Of a DNA stretch of 51,840 nt, positions 27,134 to 35,114 are shown in pieces. Where the stretch lies: assembly GCA_035527835.1 (NCBI GenBank), contig DATKZS010000044.1:1-51840 (forward strand). Direction: 5' to 3'. The position numbers and the translations under genes are program-made. A model generated the notes under the pieces. The model saw only the letters and a program-made list of their open reading frames with translations, made no database searches and was not told the DNA's origin. How positions within the stretch are numbered: position 1 is the stretch's first letter; each line of letters starts with the position of its first letter. This DNA is from DATKZS01 sp035527835 [NCBI: bacterium] (GTDB lineage: Bacteria; RBG-13-61-14).

Positions 27134-27202
27134 CAGTGCCTCTCTTAGCATATCTATCGGATGAGCGGGAGGAGAATGGATGCTATGTGCGTCACAGATC
27201 GA

Positions 27203-27294
27203 GTAGAGCGTAGAGCGAAGGGCGAAGGGCGTAAATCAAATCACCGAGAAAGCAGCGGTCTTTCACGCCCTACGCCCTGCGCTCTACGCTCTAC
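27203..27294. repeat. Tandem-word hairpin, GTAGAGC/AAGGGCG family
   Basis: The left arm 27203-27232 (TAGAGCG twice, then AAGGGCG-type words) pairs over 30 bp with 27265-27294 with two mismatches. It lies between rph and rdgB within a likely operon. Arms are composed of two different words, unlike most of the other families. Confidence 0.8.
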
Positions 27295-27358
27295 CCGCCT
27301 CCGGTCCCCATCCAATGTTATTTCTCAGATCCACTCTGGAAGGTGAAGAACCTTATTA

Positions 27359-28075
27359 TTAGATGCGCAGGACTTTTTTCTGGACGGCGAAGAGCCCGCG
27401 GATGCCCTGCTCGGCGAGCGCGATCATTTTGGCGAGCTGGGCCTTGGTAAAGGGCTTGCCCTCGGCCGTTCCCTGGACCTCGATCAGCTTGCCGGCGCCG
27501 GTCATGACCACGTTCATGTCCACGTCGGCCGCGGAGTCGCGCTCGTAATCGAGGTCGAGCACCAGCTCGTTTTGGAAATAGCCCACGCTCACGGCGGCCA
27601 CCTGGTCGTTGATGGGGAAGGCACTGACCAGGTTCTCGTGCTGCATTTTGCGGCAGGCCTCGTAGAGGGCGACGTATCCGCCGGTGATGGAAGCGGTGCG
27701 GGTCCCGCCGTCGGCCTGCAGCACGTCGCAGTCCACGGTGATGGTGTGGTTGCCGATGGCGGCGAGCTCGGCGACCGCGCGGAGCGAGCGTCCGATCAGG
27801 CGCTGGATTTCCTGGGTGCGTCCGGAGACGGTTCCGCGCTCGCGGCGGGTTCGGGTCTTGGTCGAGCGGGGCAGCAGGCTGTACTCGGCGGTGATCCATC
27901 CCCTCTGGTCCTTCTGCTTTTCCATCCACTTGGGCCGGCCGGGCTCGACGGTGGCCGCGCACAGCACGCGGGTCCGGCCCACGCTGATGAGCGCGCTGCC
28001 CTCGGCGTAATCGAGCGGGTTGATCTCGATCTTGACGGGCCGAAGCGTCAGCTCCGGGCTTTTTTTCACGGGCAC
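27359..28075 (-). CDS. rph: Ribonuclease PH
   Basis: A 238-aa phosphorolytic 3'-5' exoribonuclease that trims tRNA 3' ends. The full length and motifs match the family: SVGRTRVLCAATVE, GRTQEIQRLIGRSLRA, DCDVLQADGGTRTASITG (catalytic Asp residues), and the late conserved EVQGTAEG. The start is GTG, 4 bp after the stop of the amidase gene, which implies co-transcription. Confidence 0.97.
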   Translation of the reverse strand: MPVKKSPELTLRPVKIEINPLDYAEGSALISVGRTRVLCAATVEPGRPKWMEKQKDQRGWITAEYSLLPRSTKTRTRRERGTVSGRTQEIQRLIGRSLRAVAELAAIGNHTITVDCDVLQADGGTRTASITGGYVALYEACRKMQHENLVSAFPINDQVAAVSVGYFQNELVLDLDYERDSAADVDMNVVMTGAGKLIEVQGTAEGKPFTKAQLAKMIALAEQGIRGLFAVQKKVLRI

Positions 28076-28079
28076 CGGT

Positions 28080-29237
28080 TCACTCCTTGGGGCCGAGGCC
28101 GAGCCGGGCGTTGGTCTGGCCGCGGTATTTGAGGATGGCGGAGGCCAGGGCCTCGACGATCCGGTCCTGCATGGCCGGGTTGGTGATCAGGCTGGCCTCC
28201 TCGGGACTGGTCAAGAAACCGACCTCCACCAGCACCGCCGGCGTGGTCGAGTCCATCAACACCCGAAACGGGGCCTGCTTCACCCCGCGGTTATCGGACT
28301 TGAGCACATGGGCCAGCGCGTCCTGGATGGTCTCGGCCAGTTGCTGCGACGCGGCCAGGCTCTCGGTCTGGGCCATGTTGCCGAGGATCATGCCGATGTC
28401 GGTGGTGACCTCGTCAGAGGCCGGCGCCGAGGAGGTCTCCTCGGCCTGGTTCTCCCATTCGGCCAGGTCCATGGCCGCCTTGTCGGTGGCGGTGAGGCTG
28501 GCGAAGAAGGTCTCGAACCCCTGTGCGCTCATCATCTTGTAGGCGTTGGCGTGGACCGAGATGAACACGTCGGCGTTAAGCTCGCGCGCCTTTTTAGGGC
28601 GATCGGAGAGCGGGATGAAGGTGTCGTCGTTGCGGGTGAGGTAAACGATGAGCCCGGTCTCCTTTTGCAGCCGGTCGCGCAGGCGTTTGGCGATGGAAAG
28701 GGTCACGTCCTTTTCCAGGATGCCGCCTGGGCCCTTGGCCCCCGCGTCGTGCCCGCCATGACCCGGATCGAGCACGATCACGTCCACCGGATTGCGCAAC
28801 GCCGTGCCGTTGCCCGAAAGCGGCGGATACGCCACCCGCACCGCCTCGCCCAGCACCAGCGGCAGCGCGTCCGTGAACACTGCCGCCGGAATGAAAACGT
28901 CCTTGCCCGTCCAGATCGGAGCGTATTTCAGCGGCGTCACGTGCTCGCCCGCCTTGGCTTCCTTGCGGTTCGAGTCAATCACCACCAAGGCCCGGCCCTT
29001 GCGAAAAAAGGCGAGCCCGCTCTGCGGGTCGGCAAAGCCCTCGATCCCGAGCGCCTTGGCCGAGGCCTGGAGCGGGAGGAAGACCACGTCGTCAATGACC
29101 TGGAACTCGGTGAAGGTCCCGGCCAACTTGTCGCCGAGATAGAGCTTGACCGGCTCGGCGTCGGCGGCGATGAGCAGGACGGCGGCGATCAGGGCGGCGG
29201 ATGCGGCGATCCGGCGGTATAGATACGATTTTTTCAT
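28080..29237 (-). CDS. N-acetylmuramoyl-L-alanine amidase (Amidase_3) with N-terminal copper-amine-oxidase-like domain
   Basis: A 385-aa secreted zinc amidase that would cut the MurNAc-L-Ala bond. After a signal peptide (about 1-27), residues 28-145 resemble the Cu_amine_oxidN1 substrate-binding domain (VFLPLQASAKALGIE...FIPAAVF). The catalytic Amidase_3 domain follows with predicted Zn ligands H160 (DPGHGG), E175 and H229 (SVHAN), and catalytic E338 (EVGFL). Residues about 250-295 form an insertion like the regulatory helix that autoinhibits AmiB/AmiC-type enzymes. It leads the rph-rdgB unit. Confidence 0.93.
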   Translation of the reverse strand: MKKSYLYRRIAASAALIAAVLLIAADAEPVKLYLGDKLAGTFTEFQVIDDVVFLPLQASAKALGIEGFADPQSGLAFFRKGRALVVIDSNRKEAKAGEHVTPLKYAPIWTGKDVFIPAAVFTDALPLVLGEAVRVAYPPLSGNGTALRNPVDVIVLDPGHGGHDAGAKGPGGILEKDVTLSIAKRLRDRLQKETGLIVYLTRNDDTFIPLSDRPKKARELNADVFISVHANAYKMMSAQGFETFFASLTATDKAAMDLAEWENQAEETSSAPASDEVTTDIGMILGNMAQTESLAASQQLAETIQDALAHVLKSDNRGVKQAPFRVLMDSTTPAVLVEVGFLTSPEEASLITNPAMQDRIVEALASAILKYRGQTNARLGLGPKE

Positions 29238-29272
29238 ATCTTGATTATTTTAACACGGCGAGAGGGAACAAT

Positions 29273-29303
29273 AAAAAAAGCGGGAGGCTCCGGGGCCTCC
29301 CGC
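29273..29303 (-). terminator. Intrinsic terminator of the glycine-rich lipoprotein gene
   Basis: On the minus strand GCGGGAGGC pairs with GCCTCCCGC around a 6-nt loop and is followed by seven U. It lies 21 bp beyond the stop codon. The same terminator is duplicated at 32014-32043. Confidence 0.9.
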
Positions 29304-29323
29304 TTCCCGGTTAAGCTGTTCAA

Positions 29324-31705
29324 TTATGGCGAGGGGTCAATTAAGATTCCGTCAATCCAGAGCTGGCCTTCGAGGCCGGGAGTGTCGGCGCTGCCGCCGA
29401 GAATGTTGTAGGAGCCCTGGAAGATGGAGATGATGTCCTCCCCCTCGGATAAGAGCTCAATGACGCCGCCATCGCCGCCGACGCCCGGGTTGAGCGGGTC
29501 GGCGCCGGCGTCGCCTCCGGACACGTCCAGGTTACCGACCATGGTGGTGGCGCGGCCGGCAATAAGCCCAAAGTAGCCGCCAAGGCCGCCGGTCCCGGCG
29601 CCGGTGCCGTTGCCGCCGGAGAGGTTGGCGTTGCCGGTGAAGTTAAGGTCACAGGTGGATATAATTTGAATCCCGACGGCGTCGCCGCCCGAGACATCGG
29701 CGCCGGTGCCGTTGCCGCCGGAGAGATCGAGGCTGCCGTTGAAGGTGACGCCGTCATGGCCGTAGATTTCGACGATACCGCCGAAGCCGCCGCCGAGGTT
29801 GCCGTTTCCGCCGGAGACGTCAATGCTGCCCTTGTGGCGGTAGATGGTGGTCCCGATGTATGCCTCGCCCTCCTCGGCCTCAGCGTAATAAGCAGGTTCT
29901 TCTTCACCAATGTAGCCGCTGCCGCCGTAGCCGAGTTCGCCGTCTCCGCCTCTGGCCAGGAAGTTGGTTTCGTCAATAATGGGACCGGTGGGGAGGGCCA
30001 CCAAGCCGTCGAACGACCATGGGGTATGAGTGTAAGCCTCGAAATAACCGCCCACTCCGCCATTATCGCCGCCGTTACCGCCCATGGCGCGGATGTCGGC
30101 GTAGCCCAGGAAGAAGATTCCGCAGTCGGTGGGAACGTCCCAGGAATGATAGAGCAGCGTCTGGAAGAGGCCACCGGCGCCGCCGATGTCGCCGTTGCCG
30201 CCGTTCAGGTTGACGTTGGCCGCGAGGATAATGTTGCCGGTCATGGCGCCTTGGCCATAACCAAGGTCCAGCACTCCTTGCTCCATAATTAAGAGGCCGC
30301 CGGCGTCTCCGCCCTTGCGTCCGGGGCCGTCGCCGTCGCCGCCGGAGAGGTCAATGGGGGCGGTGATGCGGATGTCTCCGGAGCCGGAATTATTGAGTTC
30401 CACGGTGTCGCCGTCGCCGCCCACGCCGAAGAGGAATGAGGTCCCGCCCTTGGACTGGATCGAGCCGGAGAGGAAAAGCTCGCCCATGGAATCGCCGTCA
30501 GTCGCGGACAGGCTGATACCGCCGCCGTTCCCCGCGTCGCCGTAGGTGGCGTTGCCGCCGTTGGCGAGCATGGCGCCCGCATAGTAAATGCTTCCGAAGT
30601 GGGAAACTATCACGATGGCGTTGGCGTGGCCGCCGTAGCCGTCGGCGCCGTCGCCGCCATTGGCGAGCAGGGAGCCGATGCCGTAGAAGTTGCTAAAGAG
30701 ATCAATGTAAATCTTGCCGGCGGACCCGCCGCGTTTTCCTTTTCCGCCGGAGGCATTGACGTTGCCGGCGACGGCCACCATCCCCTGTTCGCTGATGATG
30801 TCAAGTTCCGCCGCGGCGCCTGACCAGGCGGCCCCGGCCCCGCCGTCTCCGACGCCGTCGCCGGTTCCGCCGGAGGCGTCCACGTTGCCCAGGATGAAGA
30901 TCGAGCTAAAGGCATAGAGCACGGTTGCGCCGCCGTCGCCGCCGTCCTCCCCCGTGTGGCGCGCGCCGTCGGCGCCGGACTGGTCAATCGCGCCCCTGAT
31001 GATCATGGTCCCGCCGCACTCCAGGATGAGCCATGCCTTGTCCTTGTCTGTGCCGGGCATGCCATGACTGTTAATATCAACCGGGGCGTCTCCCACGTTT
31101 CCCGTGTCCAGGGTCTTGGTCTTGATGACGCCCTCGACCATCACGTCGAATTCAAAAAAGATCTCGGCTGAGTCCTGGCCGTCATTATTGCCCTCATTAA
31201 CATTGAGGCCCAAAGTCAGGGTCCGGCCGGGGAGCACGTGAAGGCCGGTCACGGCCACGTCGTCGAGCTCGGAGTCGCGCAGCCAGATGTTGCCATCGTC
31301 CAGGAACATGTAGTAGCCGCCGTCCTCCACCGCGTCCTGGGCCGCGGGCTGGTCCTCGTATACGTCAATGGCCATATTGGCGGCCACGACCAGCGGCACG
31401 TCCCCGAAGTCGAGCGCCGGCAATCCCTGGGGCAGGTCGAACGACATGTCAACCACCGAAGCGGCGCCCAGGATGTTGATCCCGAGGCTCCCGTCGGTGT
31501 CTAAAAAGATGCCGCCGCCCATGCCGCCGTCGCCGGTATCGCCCCTGCCGCCGTTCAGGTTGATGTTATACCTGTTGGCCGCCTTTACCCGGGCCTTGGA
31601 GAGGTCGCTGCGGCCGCCCAGGACCCCTTTGCACCCGGAAATCAGTCCCGCCAGTGCGAGCATCAGCACGCAATACTTGATGCCCGTTTTCGCCATCCCT
31701 TTCAT
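29324..31705 (-). CDS. Glycine-rich repeat surface lipoprotein of unknown function
   Basis: A 793-aa protein. The signal ends in LISGC (lipidated Cys C25 predicted), so it is a lipoprotein. After about 230 residues of less repetitive sequence with a mature N-terminal NLNGG, the chain consists of a dozen or so imperfect units of about 40 residues, each with a hydrophobic beta-like stretch followed by a turn such as LSGGNGTG, ANGGDGADG or DVSGGDAG. Asp and Asn around the GG turns suggest Ca2+ binding, and the pattern suggests a beta-helix or beta-solenoid. No enzyme motif is visible. The ribosome site AAGGAGAGG fits this start. A truncated copy of its 3' end lies just upstream. Confidence 0.8.
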   Translation of the reverse strand: MKGMAKTGIKYCVLMLALAGLISGCKGVLGGRSDLSKARVKAANRYNINLNGGRGDTGDGGMGGGIFLDTDGSLGINILGAASVVDMSFDLPQGLPALDFGDVPLVVAANMAIDVYEDQPAAQDAVEDGGYYMFLDDGNIWLRDSELDDVAVTGLHVLPGRTLTLGLNVNEGNNDGQDSAEIFFEFDVMVEGVIKTKTLDTGNVGDAPVDINSHGMPGTDKDKAWLILECGGTMIIRGAIDQSGADGARHTGEDGGDGGATVLYAFSSIFILGNVDASGGTGDGVGDGGAGAAWSGAAAELDIISEQGMVAVAGNVNASGGKGKRGGSAGKIYIDLFSNFYGIGSLLANGGDGADGYGGHANAIVIVSHFGSIYYAGAMLANGGNATYGDAGNGGGISLSATDGDSMGELFLSGSIQSKGGTSFLFGVGGDGDTVELNNSGSGDIRITAPIDLSGGDGDGPGRKGGDAGGLLIMEQGVLDLGYGQGAMTGNIILAANVNLNGGNGDIGGAGGLFQTLLYHSWDVPTDCGIFFLGYADIRAMGGNGGDNGGVGGYFEAYTHTPWSFDGLVALPTGPIIDETNFLARGGDGELGYGGSGYIGEEEPAYYAEAEEGEAYIGTTIYRHKGSIDVSGGNGNLGGGFGGIVEIYGHDGVTFNGSLDLSGGNGTGADVSGGDAVGIQIISTCDLNFTGNANLSGGNGTGAGTGGLGGYFGLIAGRATTMVGNLDVSGGDAGADPLNPGVGGDGGVIELLSEGEDIISIFQGSYNILGGSADTPGLEGQLWIDGILIDPSP

Positions 31706-32013
31706 TAACCCCTCTCCTTTGTCAATCTTTGCTTATTGAAAATTTGCTGGATACGTATTCAGCGGTTTCAATGCTACCAAGCTTTTCTTGTCAATTGCAA
31801 CCGGGCAAGGCAATACCCTCTGCGCCCATGAATTTGAGGCCGAATTCGCCACAACACCATGCCCCCCTGGGCGCCTGGGGCAATCAAAACCGCCCCAATA
31901 GTAAAGGTTGGAATCGAACGTCCCGCTGCCCCGCGTTCTTATCTTAATAGCGCAGTTGATTTCATTTTTCAAGAGGCGGGCCTGACCCGGTTCCCGGCCG
32001 GGGCCGAGGCCTG
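31706..32013. other. Upstream region of the glycine-rich lipoprotein gene
   Basis: About 300 bp between the lipoprotein start and the duplicated terminator. It is AT-richer than its surroundings and must hold the promoter, but I cannot point to convincing hexamers. A 79-aa frame on the minus strand has no ribosome site and no family resemblance, so I do not call it. Confidence 0.4.
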
Positions 32014-32043
32014 AAAAAAGCGGGAGGCCCCGCGGCCTCCCGC
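32014..32043 (-). terminator. Duplicated intrinsic terminator
   Basis: GCGGGAGGCC and GGCCTCCCGC around a 4-nt loop, flanked by A6 on the left and T4 on the right, so it can work in both directions. It is a clear relative of the terminator at 29273-29303 and follows the truncated lipoprotein copy. Confidence 0.88.
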
Positions 32044-32063
32044 TTTTCGGTCCAGCCGTTCAG

Positions 32064-32279
32064 TTATGGCGGTGGCATGACGCCGTCAATTAAGGTCCCG
32101 TCAATGCAGAGCTGGCCGTCGAGGCGGTCGGTGTCGGCGCTGCCGCCGAGTATGTTGTAGGCGCCCTGGAAGATGGCGCCCTTCCACTCGGAGAACAGGT
32201 CAATGCCGCCGCCGATGCCGTCCGCGCCGGGCACGTCGCCGCCGGAGAGGTCGGCGTTGCCGGTGAAGTTGAGGTCAAA
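32064..32279 (-). pseudogene. Truncated 3' fragment of a second glycine-rich lipoprotein gene
   Basis: The encoded piece (DLNFTGNADLSGGD... IFQGAYNILGGSADT...QLCIDGTLID) matches the last part of the intact lipoprotein (DLNFTGNANLSGGN... IFQGSYNILGGSADT...QLWIDGILID), minus one repeat unit of about 40 residues. Both DNA copies also share the terminator and the sequence between. The similarity stops at the first base of a MITE left end (32280), and no 5' part of the gene exists beyond the MITE. It has no start codon or ribosome site of its own. Confidence 0.88.
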
Positions 32280-32551
32280 GGTTCTATGCATTCGAGAGTG
32301 GATCATCCTCCGGCGGGGTTTAAGAATTTACACGGATGAACACGGATGAGACGGATGACACGGATCGGAGAATGGCCGGAAATTTCTTGATCCGTGAGAT
32401 CAGTTTCCATCCGTGGGCTTGGAAAAGATCGCTGATCTCGATGACTTGAAGGGGCACGTTTTAACTTGACGCCGACGGATGGAATACGGATCGCACGGAT
32501 ATTCTGATCCGATCCGTGAAATCCGTTCGAATCCGTTCCATCCGTGTAAAA
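32280..32551. mobile_element. Truncated MITE, copy 1
   Basis: This sequence matches the first 272 bp of the complete MITE at 50531-50854, beginning with the same terminal GGTTCTATGCA and including the internal ACGGATGA tandem-word hairpin. The last 50 bp or so and the right terminal repeat are missing. It adjoins the broken lipoprotein gene exactly at its left end. Confidence 0.85.
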
Positions 32552-32619
32552 CTTTTAAAAAAACGCATGGAGGCGGGCTTATCAAGTCAGGCCGGGACAA
32601 TAAGCGAAGGACAAGGGCC

Positions 32620-32675
32620 GTGGCGCGGGCCTCCGGCCGGAGCCCCGAGATCAGGGGGCAGGCCGCCCGCGCCAC
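32620..32675. promoter_or_regulatory. GC-rich inverted repeat upstream of the Fe-S oxidoreductase promoter
   Basis: GTGGCGCGGGC (32620-32630) is perfectly mirrored at 32665-32675, with T7 at 32691-32697. It may be a terminator isolating the downstream promoter, though the T run is 15 nt from the stem. Confidence 0.4.
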
Positions 32676-32705
32676 CAGGCAACCACTATTTTTTTCGCGC
32701 AGCCT

Positions 32706-32733
32706 TTGCCCCCGAAGTCTTGCCCCCGAAGTC
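32706..32733 (+). promoter_or_regulatory. Two tandem 14-bp direct repeats next to a -35 box
   Basis: TTGCCCCCGAAGTC occurs twice head-to-tail (32706-32719, 32720-32733), one base before the -35 hexamer. The position is that of a class II activator or a repeated regulator half-site. Confidence 0.6.
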
Positions 32734-32734
32734 C

Positions 32735-32763
32735 TTGACACCGACCGCTCGGTCTGGCATACT
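32735..32763 (+). promoter_or_regulatory. Sigma70 promoter with a TetR-like operator in its spacer
   Basis: Consensus TTGACA (32735-32740), 17-bp spacer, CATACT (32758-32763). The spacer contains GACCGCTCGGTC (32743-32754), a perfect inverted repeat of GACCG. Sequences of the ACCGACCG/CGGTCGGT type are typical operators of TetR-family repressors of acyl-CoA metabolism. The oxidoreductase start is 105 bp further on. No TetR gene is in the window. Confidence 0.75.
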
Positions 32764-32868
32764 TTGTTAGTAGGCGTCGGCCAAGACGCGGCCCATCGCC
32801 GTACTTTTTGCTTCGGAGCAGTTCCAGGTACAAGTTAAACGTATCATCAATCCAAGGAGGTAAGTTTC

Positions 32869-34947
32869 ATGTCCTTGATGCCGGGAAGCGGGTTATTTTT
32901 CGCGGCCCTGGAGGTGGTGCTGGGCGTCGCCGCGGTGACTAGCTTTTTCTGGCTGGTCTACGAGCGGATTTTCAAGCTCCTGGGCCAGGGCAAGCCGGAA
33001 GTCCGGTGGGACCGGATCAACGAGCGGGTGATGAACGTGGTCGTGAACGTGCTCGGCCAGAGGAAGCTGTTGCTGCGCCCCCTGGCGGGCGTGGTCCACT
33101 TCGGGATCTTCTGGGGCTTCATGCTCCTGGGGCTGACCATCGCCAATTTCCTCCTGAGCGGAATTCCCAACTTCCTGCCCTTTCTTCATGGAGAGGTGTT
33201 GTATATCCCTCTCACCATAGGCTATGCCTGGTACCACTTCACCATGGACACCTTCATCCTGATCGTGCTCTTGGCCATGGCCTGGGCCTTTTACCGCAGG
33301 CTGATCATCAAGCCCAAGGAGATGGAGCTCTCGAGCCAGGCGCTCATGATCCTGGGCCTTATCGCCGCCATGATGGTCACGGACCTGATGATCTCGGGCG
33401 CGGAGATCCGAATGGGCGAGGAGATGCCCGGCGGGTATCTCAGCCACCTCTTCGCCTCGATCTGGGGCGCGCTCGGCGTTGACCGCGGCATGGACTCGAA
33501 GGCCCCGCTGGCCTATGCCTTTTCCTGGTGGCTCCATTTCTTCGTCTTCTTCGGGTTCCTCAACTTCCTGCCCCTCTCCAAGCACCAGCACATCATGACC
33601 GCGCCGTTCAACGTGTTCTTCTCCACCCTCGAGCTCAAGGGCCGGGTCCAGTACATCAAGGACCTGGAGGAGCAGGAGAAGTGGGGCGTCAACTCGGTCC
33701 CGGAATTCACCTGGAAACAGCTCCTCGACGGCGTCACCTGCCAGGAATGCGGCCGCTGCGACAAGGTCTGCCCCGCCAACTTCACCGGCAAGCCGCTCTC
33801 GCCCAAGAAGCTCCACCTCGCCATCAAGCACACCATGATCCACGAGGGCCTCGCGGCCGCGGACGCGGAGCGGCTCCCCATCATCGGCGACGGGCCGGAC
33901 CAGGTGTCGCAGGACGAGCTGTGGTCGTGCACGACGTGCCGGGCGTGCATGTACGAGTGCCCGGTCATGAACGAGCACATCCAGAAGTTCGTGGACCTGC
34001 GCCGGTATCTGACGCTGATGGAAGGCAACCTGCCGACCGAGGGCCAGACGGCCTTGCAGAACATGGAGAAGAACTCGAACCCGTGGGGCTTGGGCTTTGA
34101 CAAGCGCGCGGAATGGGCGCAGGGCCTGGAGATCCCGGTTTACGGGGAGGGCGTTGCGGAGGACACGGAGTACTGCTTCTACGTGGGCTGCTCCGGCTCG
34201 TTCGACGACCGCAACAAGAAGATCGCCCGGGGCATGGCCAAGATCTTGAAGGCCGCGGGCGTGAAGTTCGCGATCCTGGGCGTCGAGGAGCAGTGTTGCG
34301 GCGACTCGGCGCGCCGGCTGGGCAACGAGTACCTCTACCAGATCCTGGCCACCACCAACATGCAGACCATGAAGGGCTACGGCGTGAAAAAGATCGTGAC
34401 CTGCTGCCCGCACGGCTTCAACACCATGAAAAACGAGTACGCGCAGTTCGAGGACCTGATCCGGAAGGAGAGCCCGGAGTTCAAGTGGGACGTCGAAGTC
34501 AAGCACGGCACGGAGCTGATCTGGGAGCTGATTGAGGCGGGCAAGCTCAAGATCCCGGCCAAGCTCAACATGACGGTGGCGTTCCACGACTCGTGCTACC
34601 TCGGCCGCCACAACGACGTTTACGACGCGCCGCGCAACATTTTGAAGGCGCTCGGCGTCACGGTCAAGGAGATGGAGCGGAGCCTGGGCCGGAGCTTCTG
34701 CTGCGGCGCCGGCGGCGGACGGATGTGGCTCGAAGAGCACCTGGGCCACGAGAAGATTTTCAAGGAGAGGACCCGCGAGGCCATCAACACCGGGGCCAAG
34801 GACCTGGCGGTGGCCTGCCCCTTCTGCATGACCATGTTCGAGGACGGCGTGAAGCAGCTTGAGAAGGAAGACGTCAAGACCTACGACGTGGTCGAGCTCG
34901 CGGCCATGGCCCTGGAAAAGGCAGGGGCCAAGGAAGCGGCGGCCTGA
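32869..34947 (+). CDS. Membrane Fe-S oxidoreductase with two CCG (DUF224) domains, probable ETF:quinone oxidoreductase (EMO type)
   Basis: A 692-aa protein. Residues 1-255 hold about six membrane helices of the NarI/DsrM-like cytochrome-b type, with possible haem-ligand His at 77, 123 and 223. Two 4Fe-4S motifs follow: C291, C294, C297, C301 and C354, C357, C360, C364. Two cysteine-rich CCG domains of the HdrB/DUF224 type come next (EQCCGD, TCCPHG and HDSCYLGRHN, FCCGAGGG, ACPFC). This architecture is that of membrane oxidoreductases linked to electron transfer flavoprotein in syntrophs and other beta-oxidising bacteria, which pass acyl-CoA dehydrogenase electrons to quinone. The AAGGAGGT ribosome site is consensus. 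ETF genes are not adjacent, so the function is inferred from architecture and the nearby acyl-CoA genes. Confidence 0.85.
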   Translation: MSLMPGSGLFFAALEVVLGVAAVTSFFWLVYERIFKLLGQGKPEVRWDRINERVMNVVVNVLGQRKLLLRPLAGVVHFGIFWGFMLLGLTIANFLLSGIPNFLPFLHGEVLYIPLTIGYAWYHFTMDTFILIVLLAMAWAFYRRLIIKPKEMELSSQALMILGLIAAMMVTDLMISGAEIRMGEEMPGGYLSHLFASIWGALGVDRGMDSKAPLAYAFSWWLHFFVFFGFLNFLPLSKHQHIMTAPFNVFFSTLELKGRVQYIKDLEEQEKWGVNSVPEFTWKQLLDGVTCQECGRCDKVCPANFTGKPLSPKKLHLAIKHTMIHEGLAAADAERLPIIGDGPDQVSQDELWSCTTCRACMYECPVMNEHIQKFVDLRRYLTLMEGNLPTEGQTALQNMEKNSNPWGLGFDKRAEWAQGLEIPVYGEGVAEDTEYCFYVGCSGSFDDRNKKIARGMAKILKAAGVKFAILGVEEQCCGDSARRLGNEYLYQILATTNMQTMKGYGVKKIVTCCPHGFNTMKNEYAQFEDLIRKESPEFKWDVEVKHGTELIWELIEAGKLKIPAKLNMTVAFHDSCYLGRHNDVYDAPRNILKALGVTVKEMERSLGRSFCCGAGGGRMWLEEHLGHEKIFKERTREAINTGAKDLAVACPFCMTMFEDGVKQLEKEDVKTYDVVELAAMALEKAGAKEAAA

Positions 34948-34968
34948 TTCCGGATTAATGCTTTGCCG

Positions 34969-34999
34969 AGAGGGCGGTCTTCGGGCCGCCCTCTTTGTT
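34969..34999 (+). terminator. Intrinsic terminator after the Fe-S oxidoreductase gene
   Basis: AGAGGGCGG pairs with CCGCCCTCT around a UUCG-type loop, followed by TTTGTTT. It lies 21 bp after the stop codon. Confidence 0.88.
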
Positions 35000-35034
35000 T
35001 GCAAGCGATCTCATAACCCTTGCAAGAAATTTTC

Positions 35035-35103
35035 AACAAGGATACTCAGGATGTTCAGGATTAAAAAACAGAAATCATCCCGGGAATCCCGAACATCCTT
35101 GTT
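35035..35103. repeat. Tandem-word hairpin, AACAAGGAT family, copy 1
   Basis: AACAAGGATACTCAGGATG on the left pairs with the complementary words at 35074-35103. It lies between convergent genes and ends 11 bp before the stop codon of the activase gene. An outer CTCATAACC at about 35010 matches the outer end of the complete copy at 42605-42763. Confidence 0.8.
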
Positions 35104-35114
35104 AATGATCTTTT

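Noticed and set aside
31733-31972. A 79-codon minus-strand gene upstream of the lipoprotein
   Set aside because: No ribosome site, no recognised motif, and it overlaps the region that should hold the promoter.
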